From Pocillopora verrucosa (lineage: Eukaryota; Cnidaria; Anthozoa; Scleractinia; Pocilloporidae), in NCBI RefSeq assembly GCF_036669915.1, contig NC_089315.1:9338374-9402373 (forward strand): 64,000 nucleotides of DNA. Direction: 5' to 3'. The notes beneath the pieces are model-generated. The model was not told where the DNA came from. It was given only the letters and a program-made list of their open reading frames with translations, and ran no database searches. Both the position numbers and the translations under genes were made by a program. Below, piece after piece: positions 47,801 through 58,892 of the stretch; position 1 is the first letter of the stretch; every line of letters begins with the position of its first letter.

Positions 47801-50800
47801 AAGGGCACTGATATCAGAGCAGCTCTTGTCAACTCTTTTGTTGAGGACTTCAACTGATCATCACTGCCAATATCAGTATCAATATCAATAAGTTTATTGA
47901 AGGTCAAGACGAGCTCAAGCTGAAAATTTGCTCTCTCCTCTGCCATGAACCATGGATGGAAAAATATTGAGTCATTTTCAGGAGAAGGTAAGCAGCTAGA
48001 CATGAAGAAAGCATACTCTATGATCTGTTCTTGAGCAGGGTAAGTCAGATTGGAATGCAGAGCCAACAAGATCTGAAAAAGAATTTGAAACAACATTCAA
48101 AGACAGAAAACTTACTGAGACTCCCATAAAACTAGCCTCTACTTTATATGTGACCACATTGTTATAATTGTAACCACTTTTTATGATGTAACAAAAAAAT
48201 TAAGGAAAAATTTCTTCCACATTTTACCATCTCTATAACCCTTTCCATCCCTACATCAGTATGCATATTCTCCATACTGTTCTCTCTACATTTCCTAAGG
48301 TGCTGACAAAGAGAATTTGTTTAACAGTCAAGAGCTTCATCAGTTGGTGATCATTTCCTTTATTCTCATTACCTTAATGTGTGATTCAGGGTTGACAATG
48401 TAAGGAGAAATTAGATGCTTGAGTCACTCTTAGGGGTTCCAGGGTTAACCTGATCTCCTTTTTATTGTGACCAAGGTTTTATAAGGGGGGCAATCACAGT
48501 TAACAATTTCCCTCCCAAAAGTGACCAAAAACAATTCATCCCTATACTATCAATAATTATATTTTCAAGCTAAAAAGTGACCAGAAAAAAGGAAAAAATA
48601 TCAACCAGGAGAAATGCATTTCCCAGTCCCACTTTACTTCACACATGTATGAATACATTTTAGACAACTTGATGAATAAAACAAAGTTGGCACAGGGTGT
48701 TGGAAAAATTAGAAGAAAACAATTTAGAAGTAAATTTAGTTCTGGATGAGAGATTTTATAATATCAGCCTTTAGAGTAGTTCTTAATTTTTTTGCTCCAA
48801 TCCACAAGTGAACAAAAATTTCCAAGTACACTAAAAGTCATCATAGATTCCAAGAAGCTGGGGGTATCAAAAGCAGATTAATGTCCCATCTACTGACAAA
48901 AATTCTGTTGTGGAAGGGTCATGGAGAATATCTGGTGAAAAACATTTGGCAGGAGAATTTATACTAAATTTAGGAGTCTGTGCAAAGGCACTTATTTCAT
49001 ATTCAACAACAATGTTGTTAACCATCTGGCTTACCTCCTTCAATTCTTTGTAAACCACATCACTACTTGTGTTGTCCGCACAAAGGCTCTGCCTTTGCAT
49101 GTAGATGATGTCTATTATTTTAAGCGCATGTTGAGTCTCACTTATTTCCACAGCATGGTTTCTCATGGATTCTAACCAATCAGAGTCTCCATGAAATTCC
49201 TCTTCACTCAACAGCCAATCAAAGCACTCCTTGTAACCTTCCAATCTGTTATTGACTCTTTGTAAATAGAAATGGAATTGGTCCTCTGTACTTTCTGCTT
49301 GAAACAGCAGCAAATCTACAGATCCTGGAAGAAAATGTAACAAATAAGTATGTTTTAGAGTAAGACACACTTTGGGTGAGTTTGTTCCTTTTTTTGCAAA
49401 GAGTTATGTTACTCTGTTTATGGAACCAACAAACTACCACAGCTCATTCTTACCATGCTCTAAATAAGAGTATCACATACTCTCATTACTCCTGAATGAG
49501 ATTCTAGTTTATCACAGTTTACAAAGAAGAACCAGTGGGAAAGTAAGGCAGTTGTCCCAACATGACTGTGGGTCAAAATAAGGTAAAAATGTATGCTACT
49601 GGTATCAGATATTTGTCCAAATCATAGACAAGAAATCTTTCATTCAGTTTTTTATTCCTAAATCCTCAAAACTCTTGAATGGAAAATCTTTTTTTGTACT
49701 TACCAAGTGGAGAACTGAATTCCTCTTCACAGCAACTTTCCTTAAAGTCCATCAACTCCCCTTGCTTTAAGCTATCAATCCAGTTAAGCTCTGCCTCTGT
49801 TGCATACTTTTTCACATACTGCGCCAAACCAGTTTGCAGATTCTTTGCCTGCTTGTGTAATATATCATCTTGAGAGTGTGACCCAATGCACCAAGCCAAA
49901 GCATAAAGCTTAATTAACCACCTGTGTAAAGGCAGCCAGGAACTGGAGTCTAGTTCGCCAATACTATTGTCAATCAAATCACCTTGAATCCAGTGTGACA
50001 CCTCACTCCAATCATTTATTATCACTTGACATAAAAAGCTAAAACAAGCAGTACATTCTGCTGAAACAACAACATCCACATGAAGCTTGTGATTGCCAAA
50101 AGATTCTGTCTTTTCATTGTGTTCTGATTTGTTACCCAAATTTTTTTTGTGATCTTGAACTTTATCTTCCTCTATTGTAAAAGGTTGATGTTTGCAAGAA
50201 ACACAATTTTGTAGCCAACAGATTCCGCAAAAAATATTACCATCTGTATTTGAACTATCTAGTATAAAGTCCAAACAAGTGACATCTGTAAAAACAAAGT
50301 CAATTACACTTTTCAATATATTAAGCTGTGCAGCTGGCCAGGCAACAAATTTCCTTCTAAGAAGCATTACACCCTCCAACAACAGTAAAGAGCATGACTT
50401 TTCTTTGCATGTTTTGTCCAGTTTATTATCTTCATCAAGAGATGGGCAATGAAAGCTTCTGGACATGAGCAGAGAATTGAAAAGACAGAGGAAAAGAGAG
50501 AGATCCTCACAACTGGGTTCTTGAGTAAGGACTTTAATGATATCCACCAAAAGAGAAGTTATATTGTATCCATCTAGTACACAAAGACACTGCAATAATA
50601 GAAGGAGAAACAGATTATCAAAATTTTAACACCACAACAATACCAAAAATACCAAAATTGGAGCATCCATCTCATGGTAAAAATTTTTAACCTTTTAACC
50701 CTAACATTGTGATGAATATCCTCCATACTGTTCTAAATACATTTCATAGGGTGCTGACAGAGAATTTTTTAAACAATCAAGAGCTCCTTTGGTTGGTGAT

Positions 50801-51915
50801 TATAAGCAATTATTGGATGAGGTGGAGCATGACATCATGATTTATCAATGCTGACATCTGAGGTACATGTGTCTGCTGAAGCCAGATGCTGAGGCAGATA
50901 ACACAAATATGAGGTTTGGTAATTCATGATATCATGCAAAAACCAAATTTAATAATTGTTTCATTATACATTTTTTAGACAAACTGAAAAAGAAGACACT
51001 TCTCCCTGAGTCTGCAAACATTTGAGAACACTACACAGATTAGGGGCTTGGAAAGTGGGTAGACTTTAAACTTGACAATTTAATGACCAAATATTTCTTG
51101 CAGATATTGAGTAATCATATTTAGTTCACATGTTATTGAATATTGACTGTATGCTCTCGGCAAATCAGAGTTTTCGTAGTAAGTCTACTGTTAAATAATT
51201 TCCCTTGTTCTTATTACCTTAATGCTTGATTCAGGGGTGATATTGTATGGAGAAGTTAGATGCTTGTCACTCCCAGGGGTCACTCTTGGACAGCTAGTGG
51301 TACTCTTTGGAATCTCAAATTATGGAGAGCAGAAAGACTGTTCATCATATTTTTCAATGCCCCCAAAATAAATTATGTGATTCCTGCGGGATGCTTCTAG
51401 ATCTGTATTAACATTGATAGGTTTGAGGAGAGTAAGATTACACTCAACCGTAATATAAAAAAATACTTCGCACGGAGACAACAACCAACTTACTTTTCCG
51501 AAAATTGCAGGATGGTTGTCTTAAAGAATAACTTCAATCATACCTCGACTAAAAGCTCATTCCATCCCACTTCCTGTAGCAGCTCGAGATAGAACTCGAC
51601 ACCCATCCCTGGCAGAGGAGGAAAACTTTCGAAATAATCCTCTTCGCGAGAATCGTCGAACTTAAGACCGCCATATGCTTTAAGCAGCGAAGCAAATATC
51701 CAGGAGTGAATCTTAAACTCAAGTCTTCTGACTTCAACCTGGGGCAACCTGCCTTTGTCGTCCACAAGCAATTCTCCAGTTACTTCTTTGATGGCCTTTG
51801 AAACGATCTGAACTGCTTTTGTGCCCTTGCCTTTCTCCAATTTGGTCAAACTTTGCAAACTTTCAGCAAGAAAAAATGCAGAGTGCACTATAACCGTCTC
51901 TGGGCAGTAATTCAT
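41812..51915 (-). CDS. GEMIN4: Gemin4, component of the SMN complex
   Basis: Exons on the minus strand: 51915-51544, 50589-49704, 49324-49035, 48072-47737, 47164-47009, 46467-46071, 45904-45767, 44830-44685, 43000-42949, 42478-42336, 42036-41812. All frames join, giving 1046 residues; vertebrate Gemin4 has about 1058. An in-frame stop lies just before the ATG. Similarity recalled from vertebrate Gemin4: the N-terminus (HSAFFLAESL), EFIQAVVLPFL then LPTIIICLCELL...VFWK near residues 690-770, DWTISLHLDE (about 813), WTVDEDLAYG and FEYCRVSD (about 848-870), and VFGHLCHVMTFAPVVC at the C-terminus. The protein looks wholly helical and has no signal peptide or membrane segment. Gemin4 works with SMN, Gemin3 and others in loading Sm rings on snRNAs. 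The identification rests on collinear motifs, not a search. Confidence 0.85.
42682..42827. mobile_element. MITE with GGGGCGTAGCCAGC ends, GEMIN4 intron
   Basis: AGGGGCGTAGCCAGC at the left and GCTGGCTACGCCCTT at the right are inverted 14/15. About 146 bp, no coding capacity. The end sequence is hAT-like; I could not fix a target duplication. Confidence 0.7.
44453..44600. mobile_element. 'GGGTCCAG/GATAGCGTTATCCAC' MITE, copy 2
   Basis: Starts AGGGTCCAGTTATATAACGG, then repeated GATAACGCTATCC/GGATAGCGTTATCCACC words. Same family as 5640-5785. Lies in the GEMIN4 intron between 44685 and 43000. Confidence 0.6.
48237..48450. mobile_element. MITE of the 'TTAACCC' family, GEMIN4 intron
   Basis: Starts TAACCCTTTCCATCCCTACATC and ends AGGGGTTCCAGGGTTAA. 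Internal TTCTCATTACCTTAATG and GGGTTGACAATGTAAGGAGAAATTAG match the split copy at 50693-51292. Confidence 0.65.
50693..51292. mobile_element. MITE split by a nested ~396-bp insertion, GEMIN4 intron 1
   Basis: The left part (50693-50800) and right part (51197-51292) together match the copy at 48237-48450; sequence 50801-51196 interrupts it. Inside the insertion, GCATGACATCATGATTTATCAA and GGTAATTCATGATATCATGC are inverted, as are CAATTATTGG and TTTAATAATTG, so the insert holds its own hairpin element (about 50803-50972). Confidence 0.65.
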
Positions 51916-52152
51916 TACTTAGATTACATATCTAACCAATTTTCGAGCGTAAATAGAAATTTCAAACCCTCTGTCGGCAAAAATTAACTTAGTTGTACTC
52001 AGCGGGTACGCATCTGGAGCGAAATGTGCTGTGTGAGTATCATTCAAAATTATGAGATATTTCGCATGAGCATACATGATGTACAAAATGAAATGCAACC
52101 TGTTTCCCGCGCTAATTGCAAGCATTAGTCAGCTTGCATATGGAATGTACGA

Positions 52153-52479
52153 TGGCCGGTAAGAACAAAACAGAGTCACAAAACCTACAACACAATCACA
52201 AACTTAAGTCTGTGTTTGTGTTGTAGAGTTTTGTGTTAGCGTTGCGGATTTTGTGATTCTGTTTTAAGTTTGTGTTTGTGTTGTAGAGTTTTGTGTTAGC
52301 GTTGCGGATTTTGTGTTTGTGTTCTAGAGTTTTGTGTTAGTGTTGCGGATTTTGTGATTCTGCTTTAAGTTTGTGTTTGTGTTGTAGAGTTTTGTGTTAG
52401 TGTTGCGGATTCTGTGATTCTGTTTTAAGTTTATGTTTGTGTGGTAGGTTTTGTGACTCTCTTTTGTTCTTACCGGCCA
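52153..52479. mobile_element. Foldback element with internal 60-bp minisatellite upstream of GEMIN4
   Basis: The left end starts TGGCCGGTAAGAACAAAA and the right end finishes TTTTGTTCTTACCGGCCA; about 50 bp of each end are complementary. Between them, a roughly 60-bp unit (TAGAGTTTTGTGTTAGCGTTGCGG core) repeats about four times, one copy being shortened. It begins about 240 bp upstream of the GEMIN4 ATG. Confidence 0.85.
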
Positions 52480-53100
52480 CCGGAGGAATGCCTGCTGATA
52501 ACTAATGTTTTGTAAAACATAAGCTAATATTCCTCGTTTATATCGCTTCTATCAGATCTTAGTATGATTCATTTCCTTCACACTTGACTGGAAACGCTCG
52601 ATTGCACTCTCAGCTATACAAAGGTCCTGCCATCTGGCTTGGGAACCGAATAACATCTTCCCGAGTGTGATTTGGAGCTGTCGGACGAGGAGTAACTCTT
52701 GAACTGGCTTGGGGGCCGTGAAATTCGCATTTTGTTTTTGCTGTCTTTTATTTTCCCCTTTATATCATAGTTTTTTTCTCTTTTTTTTCCTCTCTCTTTT
52801 TGTGAGCAGTTATCATTTCTGAGCCACTGTGGTATTTTATCTGATACGGTTTTGGTACGTGTCGCTTACTTTTTTTCGTTTCTTTTTTTTTTTACGAAAT
52901 TAGTCGAAATATTTTCCCTCTTTTTATATAATAATAATAATAATTATTATTTATTTATTTTGCTACTATTTTTTACAATTGTTCATGTTGAGCGACAGTT
53001 GCATAGCAATTTTGTTTCAAATTCAAATCGTCGTCCATCAGTAGTTAAGTGAATTTTACTTATTCACAGATGAGACCAATCTGTTTTATGAGCACAATAT

Positions 53101-54416
53101 ACTAAAAGCGCTGGAATCCAACCTTGAATAATGAACTAGTTCATTTCCGTACCTGCTTGAGTGCAAACAAACTGTCGCTTGTGGACTGAATCTACTAAAT
53201 TCACCAAGTGAGTAAGTGGAAGCTAATGGCACTAAAATTATCTGGTCATATTTTCTCATTTGTTACAGAGGGATGTTTCTTGTGGTGATCGAAATTATTA
53301 AGCCGTCTTTTCCTTTTTAGTCTGGATGGCATTAAAATTGATATGTCTTATCTTTTTTTTATTTCCCGTAGATTCATCCTTTACATCTTGCAGAGAAGTC
53401 ATTTTTTTCTATCAGAGATCTCGAGGAAATACAGTCTATATGCTCCAAACTGACATTGGTAAAATTCATTTTTACTGTCTCATGAGCAGCTCCAGAATTG
53501 GAGGATGCGGAGGCAGGGAGTGGACGCTGGTCATGAAAATTGACGGCCGCAAGGTATGAAACAAATAAAACCCGACAATGATAAAGTATCACAGAATGCA
53601 ATAAAATGTCCAAGTGAGATTTATAACCTTGATTTATTCTCCGAGCACAATCTGAGGAATTGCATAATTTCCTAATGTTAATTCCGCAAGTAACTCAAAG
53701 TTTAAAAACACACTTTCTTTCCTATTTATCTGATCACATCGTCTTCTGTCTTGCTGGGTTCTCGTTTCTGTTATCATCTCAATCTATACCAAGTGTCCTA
53801 TTGGAAAGACAGTCAGTTGCATTGCTGATAGTTAAACTCATTTTATCCCTTGACCTTTAGAATTAAAATATACTCTTTCTTCTTTACTCCGATATTTTTT
53901 CTACTTTCATTTCTAGCGAACCTTTCACTATGATTCCAGCTCCTGGACCAACATGGCCGACTTCAATCGTACTAGAGGGAAAACTGGGTTTGACCATCGT
54001 GAAACCAAACTACCGACCTACTGGAACACACCCTTCTCCAAGATCTGTCTGGGGATGAAGATCGGCCAGCAGATCGACCTCATTGTCATCAACAGACCGG
54101 CCAACTCCTTGTACTCGTTGATTGCTGATGGACACTGCCGCTCACCATCGCTGGGTCAAAACACGTGGAAGTCGCTGATTGGTTCCCACGCTTCACTGCA
54201 AACCAACTGTAACAAGGGGTGTTTAACGTTATGCTGGCAACCGTGGTGGTTGCCAGCATAACGAGGATTGGTTGGCAACATCAAGAACGAATGTGTGATC
54301 TGTGACTCCAATACTACAGGTGGCCAGGCTATAATAACGCGGATAATGGCGACAAGCACATCAAAGGTACGGGGTACATCTTGGTTCAGCGAAACAAGAA
54401 AAAGAGGTCAACCACT
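53101..54416 (+). pseudogene. Decayed copy of the skeletal-matrix-protein-5-like gene
   Basis: It matches the intact gene at 60822-62788 throughout. The N-terminal exon relic (53101-53211; GLNLLNSP against GLNLLNPP) has TAA-TGA in frame. The next two exons are fused into one (53372-53553), with the intervening intron and part of the coding sequence missing, yet the frame stays open into [18 protein letters not shown]. The last exon (53917 on) is open through [14 protein letters not shown], loses one base after QTNCNK and ends early at 54261. Further on, a short segment before CAATACTACAGG is deleted and the ancestral stop reads CAGCGA instead of CAGTGA. A shortened protein lacking about 55 C-terminal residues remains formally possible. 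Confidence 0.8.
54228..54262. repeat. Perfect 15-bp inverted repeat inside the pseudogene
   Basis: GTTATGCTGGCAACC, spacer GTGGT, then GGTTGCCAGCATAAC. The left arm aligns with the intact gene, while the right arm replaces unrelated sequence there. Confidence 0.95.
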
Positions 54417-54439
54417 CCGGCTAAATGCGATTAATTCAG

Positions 54440-56870
54440 AATTCGAGTTTTTTTTTATGCAGTAAGGGAATGACAGTAGAAGCTATCACTATTAAGTAAA
54501 ATGGAAAATCTCGTTTGATGTAAATCAGTCTCTCTCAAAGATTTCCAAGAGAACGAAGCTTGGTACAGAGATTATATCACCCGTTTGTCCGACACTTTTA
54601 TCAACTTCATGACGTCAGTATCCGGTAATCTTTGCGCTTTGAGAGGGCAGAGTCGCCCAACATAAGCCATTAGGCCTTAACTGGATTGGCAATAAGTCAG
54701 GGGACTCATTTGTCTTCATTTTACCCAAGAATATACACTTCAACTGTTGTTACACCCAGATGAATGCTTTCTCTACAGTCGGTCAGGCACTATGCAATTA
54801 ATGCAAGACTCAAAACAACAAACTTTGTCAGTTCATATACCTAGAGAAAGTTCGAGGGACCCCTTGATTTATCAAGGTTTACTTCGCTAAGATTAAGGAA
54901 AAATTTACAAATCGCTATCGTTGAAATTATTGCAGAACAGAGATCCCTTAGGACTTTTTGTGCCAGTGAATCAAAAAATTCGAAGAGACGTCTACCTTGA
55001 CAGATGGTATTGTCAGATGGTGGACATTTCACGTTCCAAACACAAACGCTCTATTGTTACCAAAATTATAAACTTTAAAAAAAGCGCATATAGTCTTAGA
55101 ACCTAATAATGATCTCTGTTCCAAAATGTAACACGCCAAAAAAATTGTCTGATAGAAATTACTACGTCCCTTAACTTTTGTGGATACGCTTCCCCGTCGT
55201 GCTTACACTGACTTCATAACCATGATGATCAATAAGTTTGTTGCCGAAAAATTGTTCCATGAATAGTTCTGTAAGATAGATGTTACCAGCAGTTTACATC
55301 TCGCCAGGGCAAACTTATAAACAATTTATATTCTCTTAAAGACATTTCGTTATATAAATTGTAACGCAAGGAGTATTGGGCATCGACCTTTCCAATTTTG
55401 GTGATGAGTCGGTAATGGCAACGACCGTTTGCGAGAGGGAAATTTACCTCGTCTGGCCGGCAAAAACCTTTTAACTTTGGAATTTGAGCCGTGTGTTAGA
55501 TGTAAAATCTCTAACACTCGTTGTTTGTTTGGTTGATTCTTCTTTAATCTCTTTTCTTCTCAAGTTGTTACAATGGGAACTAACTCCTATCTAATGAGAA
55601 AAGCGAGGGTCACCGTTTATAAAGGTGACACTGCAGATGACACTACTAAGCTGTCAATCTTCTTGTATCGTCATCGTTCCATCTCAGCCAGCGGATCATG
55701 TTAGACTACGTGTGACAGTTCCTGCTTACTAGGTATGCGCCTTCGAGTTATTTGCGCAGTTACAAAATCATTTTCTACCTTAAATTTCTTATTCTTACAG
55801 TTGAGATCGATCAGAACAGGAACAAAATTGGTAATATAAAAATCATACTTAACCTATTGACAGAATATTATTCACATCTGAAGGGGTATCTTAAGAGAAA
55901 ATTGCCTTTGAAGACCATTACATAACAACATCATGATTACAAAAGTTGGAGAAGAAGGGGCGTTCACAAGTACCGTCCCCAAGTTGCTACGTGCTAGAAA
56001 TGTATTAGAGCAGGAAAAAAACAAGACCTCGTGAAATACAATACACTCCCTGTTTTCAAAACATAGATAGTATCAATGAAACGGGAAACAGTTCGCACGT
56101 ATTATTTTCAAACCATTAGAAGGTAATTCAATCATCGTTTTGATCAGAAAAATACCTTCATAAGTTTTTAGGTATCTATTTCATTTGCCCCTCGTTTTCT
56201 CGCGATTTTATCGGCAGATGATCTCCCTCAGGCTGCAATCAATTACTGACTGTGCTTGTATAATTGTTTGAGTATGAGATTTCAAACGGGATTGCTGAAT
56301 CTCGTACCTACTTGTTATGGGTGGGACGGGAACCAGCTCGCGTGAAAATATTTCAGACAGCTAGAATTCAGCATGGAATTTTTTTTGACTGAAAATAATC
56401 TTTTTGACTAACGTGCTATCAACGAGACAGGAAAAAGCTCACACGAAATGAAGCAATTCGCTTAAGACATTATTGTTTAGTTCACAAAACATGTTTTGGC
56501 ATTAGTCGTGTCGTCCTAACATGGAAATATATTTTAAACCATAAAAATGAAGCAACGAATCTCCTCTTGATCAAAACAAATTTTATCCTTTTAGATTGGT
56601 AGCCATCTATTTTATTTGCCTTCTCGTTTTCTCTTGATTTTGATTTGCTGTATATTTATATTTCAGCGAGACTGCTTTCGGGTCAAAGTGTACTTTGCTG
56701 TCAGAAATGTTTGAGTATAACATTTCAATGGATTGGTGAATCGCGTGACATACATGTTAGTTCCTGTGTATCATGATATGCGAACGAGGAATTAAACATG
56801 AGACAACAGGAAAGACGTTTCAACTTGAAAGTTTATACAATGACTCGTGGGCGTGATGGAAAAGTTGATG
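54440..56870. other. Intergenic block of decayed local duplications
   Basis: No gene seen. The first part (about 54450-55090) resembles the region after the intact matrix-protein gene (62830-63960). Blocks around 56026-56130, 56190-56300 and 56620-56720 share wording (GAATCTCGTGAAAT..., CTCGTTTTCTC...GATTTT) with 59428-59480, 60062-60170, 60322-60460 and 60495-60600. Confidence 0.5.
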
Positions 56871-56872
56871 CA

Positions 56873-56880
56873 TATAAAAG
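56873..56880 (+). promoter_or_regulatory. TATA box of the secreted-protein gene
   Basis: TATAAAAG, 107 bp before the ATG at 56980. Transcription would then start near 56905, leaving about 75 bp of 5' leader. Confidence 0.6.
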
Positions 56881-56979
56881 CGAGCGCCACGTAACTTTTG
56901 AGGCGTATTCCCAACCATTCAGCAGACATCAGTCTTGAGAGCTCGTGGTTTAATAAGCAGTCTTCCTCAGTCTACCGAG

Positions 56980-58873
56980 ATGATCACACTTCATCTTGCG
57001 ATAACTCTTTATATTGTCTTGACCAGCTTGAGCGCCTTCACAGGTATCACACTAATTCACTCTGGCCACTAATCCACTTTGGTCTGCTTTTGTTTTATTA
57101 TTGACAATTTTTTAGTAATTATTTTCTTAGTTTGTCTCTTCTCTTAAATTTTCTTAAGTCTTGATGACTCTGTCTTTCTATTTCATGCGAGATCGAACAA
57201 CACAAGTTGCTCCTTCAGAATTCAAAACTCGTTAACTCGTTCAATATTTTCAGCAATTATTCTTGCTCACTCTACAGAGGTCCACTGAAATTCTTCACCA
57301 TCATATCGAAAGCTAGTTCATAAAAGCAAATCTCGTCCTTAATTTATAAATTCCATTGTATTGCCATTTTGTTTGATCGAGAGAAAAAGGAGGGAAGTTT
57401 AGTTACTGCTACAGATTTCCTTCCGTACCCTTTATCCATTCAAAAAAAAAAAAAAAAAACTATCGCAACCTCAGAGGAGATGAAGAACGCATTCCCGTTT
57501 TTCCTTTATAGCTTCGAGTTGTTTAAGCTGTAGTCAGCCCAGAGATCCGCGTAGCCCTGTACTCCAAGTGGATCTAAAGACGAACGCAGTTTACGGTAAT
57601 GATGCCAACATCGCTTGGGAGGACCATTTAAACGTGAAGCCAGGAGTTTGTACAAACCAAGGTAGGAAATAACAAAATCAGTATAGTACCAAGAAAAACA
57701 TAGTCTGAACACCGTGATATTTACTGTCAATTACTTTGACGCTGTCCGACGCGTTGGAAGTTTCTTTTGAAAAACTGTTGCAATCCAGAATTTTTTAAAT
57801 AAGAGCCTAACTGACATCATTGATTAAGATATTTTTTTAAAAACTAAATTTGTAATAACTTGTAATTTACAGGTAAGCTTCGAATAAGTTTTGACCCAAG
57901 AAGTGGCTCCAAACGAACTGCTAAGTTTGACGTGATCTGATGCGTTAGATGTTTCATTAGAAAAACTTTTATTATTTAAAGTCTTCAGGATGTGCCCGAG
58001 TTTAGAGTTAAGAGTTTAAATTGAAATGAACTTAACTGAATAACTTAACTTACGTGTGTCACGGTTCAAATTACTAGTAAAATGCTTTTTACATTATATT
58101 CTTAACTTACTTGAAATTCACAGGAAAGATTCGCATAACATTTGATAAATGTTGGGGCTCCAAACGAACCGCCAGGATTGACCTGTGGTTTGCGGCTCAA
58201 GTGACAGGATTCTCGTTTGATATTGCCGACTCGCCCACTGTCAATGGATGGGGTAAGTGAAGAGACTTGACATTGACATGGCACTGCATAGGAGTAAAAC
58301 ATCTTTTTTAATGCTCTATAAAAGCTTTATGCTTCACTCTTGTTTAAGGAAAACAAACTATTGAAATACATCTGAGACTGAAGTTACCAACACGTTGCAC
58401 ATGAATAAAAGCATTGTGCTTTGGAAATTCAATGGAGACATGGGTTCACGGTGCATCAGGATTTCGCGTGCCTCAATTTCTCCTTTGTTCTCTTTTTCCT
58501 TGTAGGAGGCGACGCGGGAACAACTACTAAAGGCGCAGAGGTACATGGCCTCAATAAAAATTTTTTAATATTTACAAACGATTTCACTGGTCACCAGGAT
58601 TACACCACTAATGGTCACCTGACGGTTGAATCCAAAGAAAAAGTCATCAGCGATCACATGACGATTTACATCAGCCATGAGCGTGTGGAAGTGACCAATT
58701 ACCGCGGCTATCAAGCCGTGTACGACAGCACATACCTGTTTCAACTAAGTGGACAGCTCATTGGGACGCCCCCGTCTACCGCGACTGACATATGGCTTAG
58801 CATGAACCGTGTCATAAGTGGTCCACATAGGTCTGGTACTGGTCTCTGCAAAGTAGCAATCTCCTGGGTTTAG
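56980..58873 (+). CDS. Unrecognised secreted protein, 236 residues
   Basis: Exons 56980-57043, 57512-57661, 58124-58252 and 58506-58873; all three introns are phase 1. The first exon encodes a signal peptide (MITLHLAITLYIVLTSLSAF), cut probably near residues 19-21. The mature part has an SSCLSC start, a region with SKRTARIDLWFAAQ (about 84-97) and a longer beta-looking C-terminal exon (residues 115-236: TNGHLTVESKE, YQAVYDSTYLFQLSG, GLCKVAISWV). Five cysteines follow the signal peptide; there is no membrane segment. I know no family with this sequence. It lies between two matrix-protein-5-like copies, has a TATA box and a poly(A) signal, and is probably an expressed extracellular protein; a role in the matrix is inference from position only. 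Confidence 0.75.
57873..57941 (+). pseudogene. Decayed duplicate of exon 3 of the secreted-protein gene
   Basis: An acceptor-like TTTACAG is followed by a translation close to the start of exon 3: KLRISFDPRSGSKRTAKFDV against KIRITFDKCWGSKRTARIDL. It then hits TGA and has no donor. The DNA after it (GATGCGTTAGATGTTTC...) also repeats 57743 onward, so a block of about 200 bp was duplicated in tandem. Confidence 0.8.
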
Positions 58874-58892
58874 CACGCCCTAATCAGCGCGC

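Noticed and set aside
48867..49034. Extension of the third GEMIN4 exon to the stop at 48867
   Set aside because: GAG|GTAAGC at 49035 is an excellent donor and joins in frame to the exon at 48072 (KELKE then ILLALHSN); the extension would end the protein half-way.
53326..53559. The 53.3-kb frame as an intact gene on its own
   Set aside because: It aligns to the middle exons of the matrix-protein gene, with relics and breaks of the other exons on either side.
57531..57661. Acceptor CTGTAG at 57533 for exon 2 of the secreted-protein gene
   Set aside because: It gives a stop after about 15 codons; the acceptor TTTATAG at 57511 keeps the frame open through the exon.
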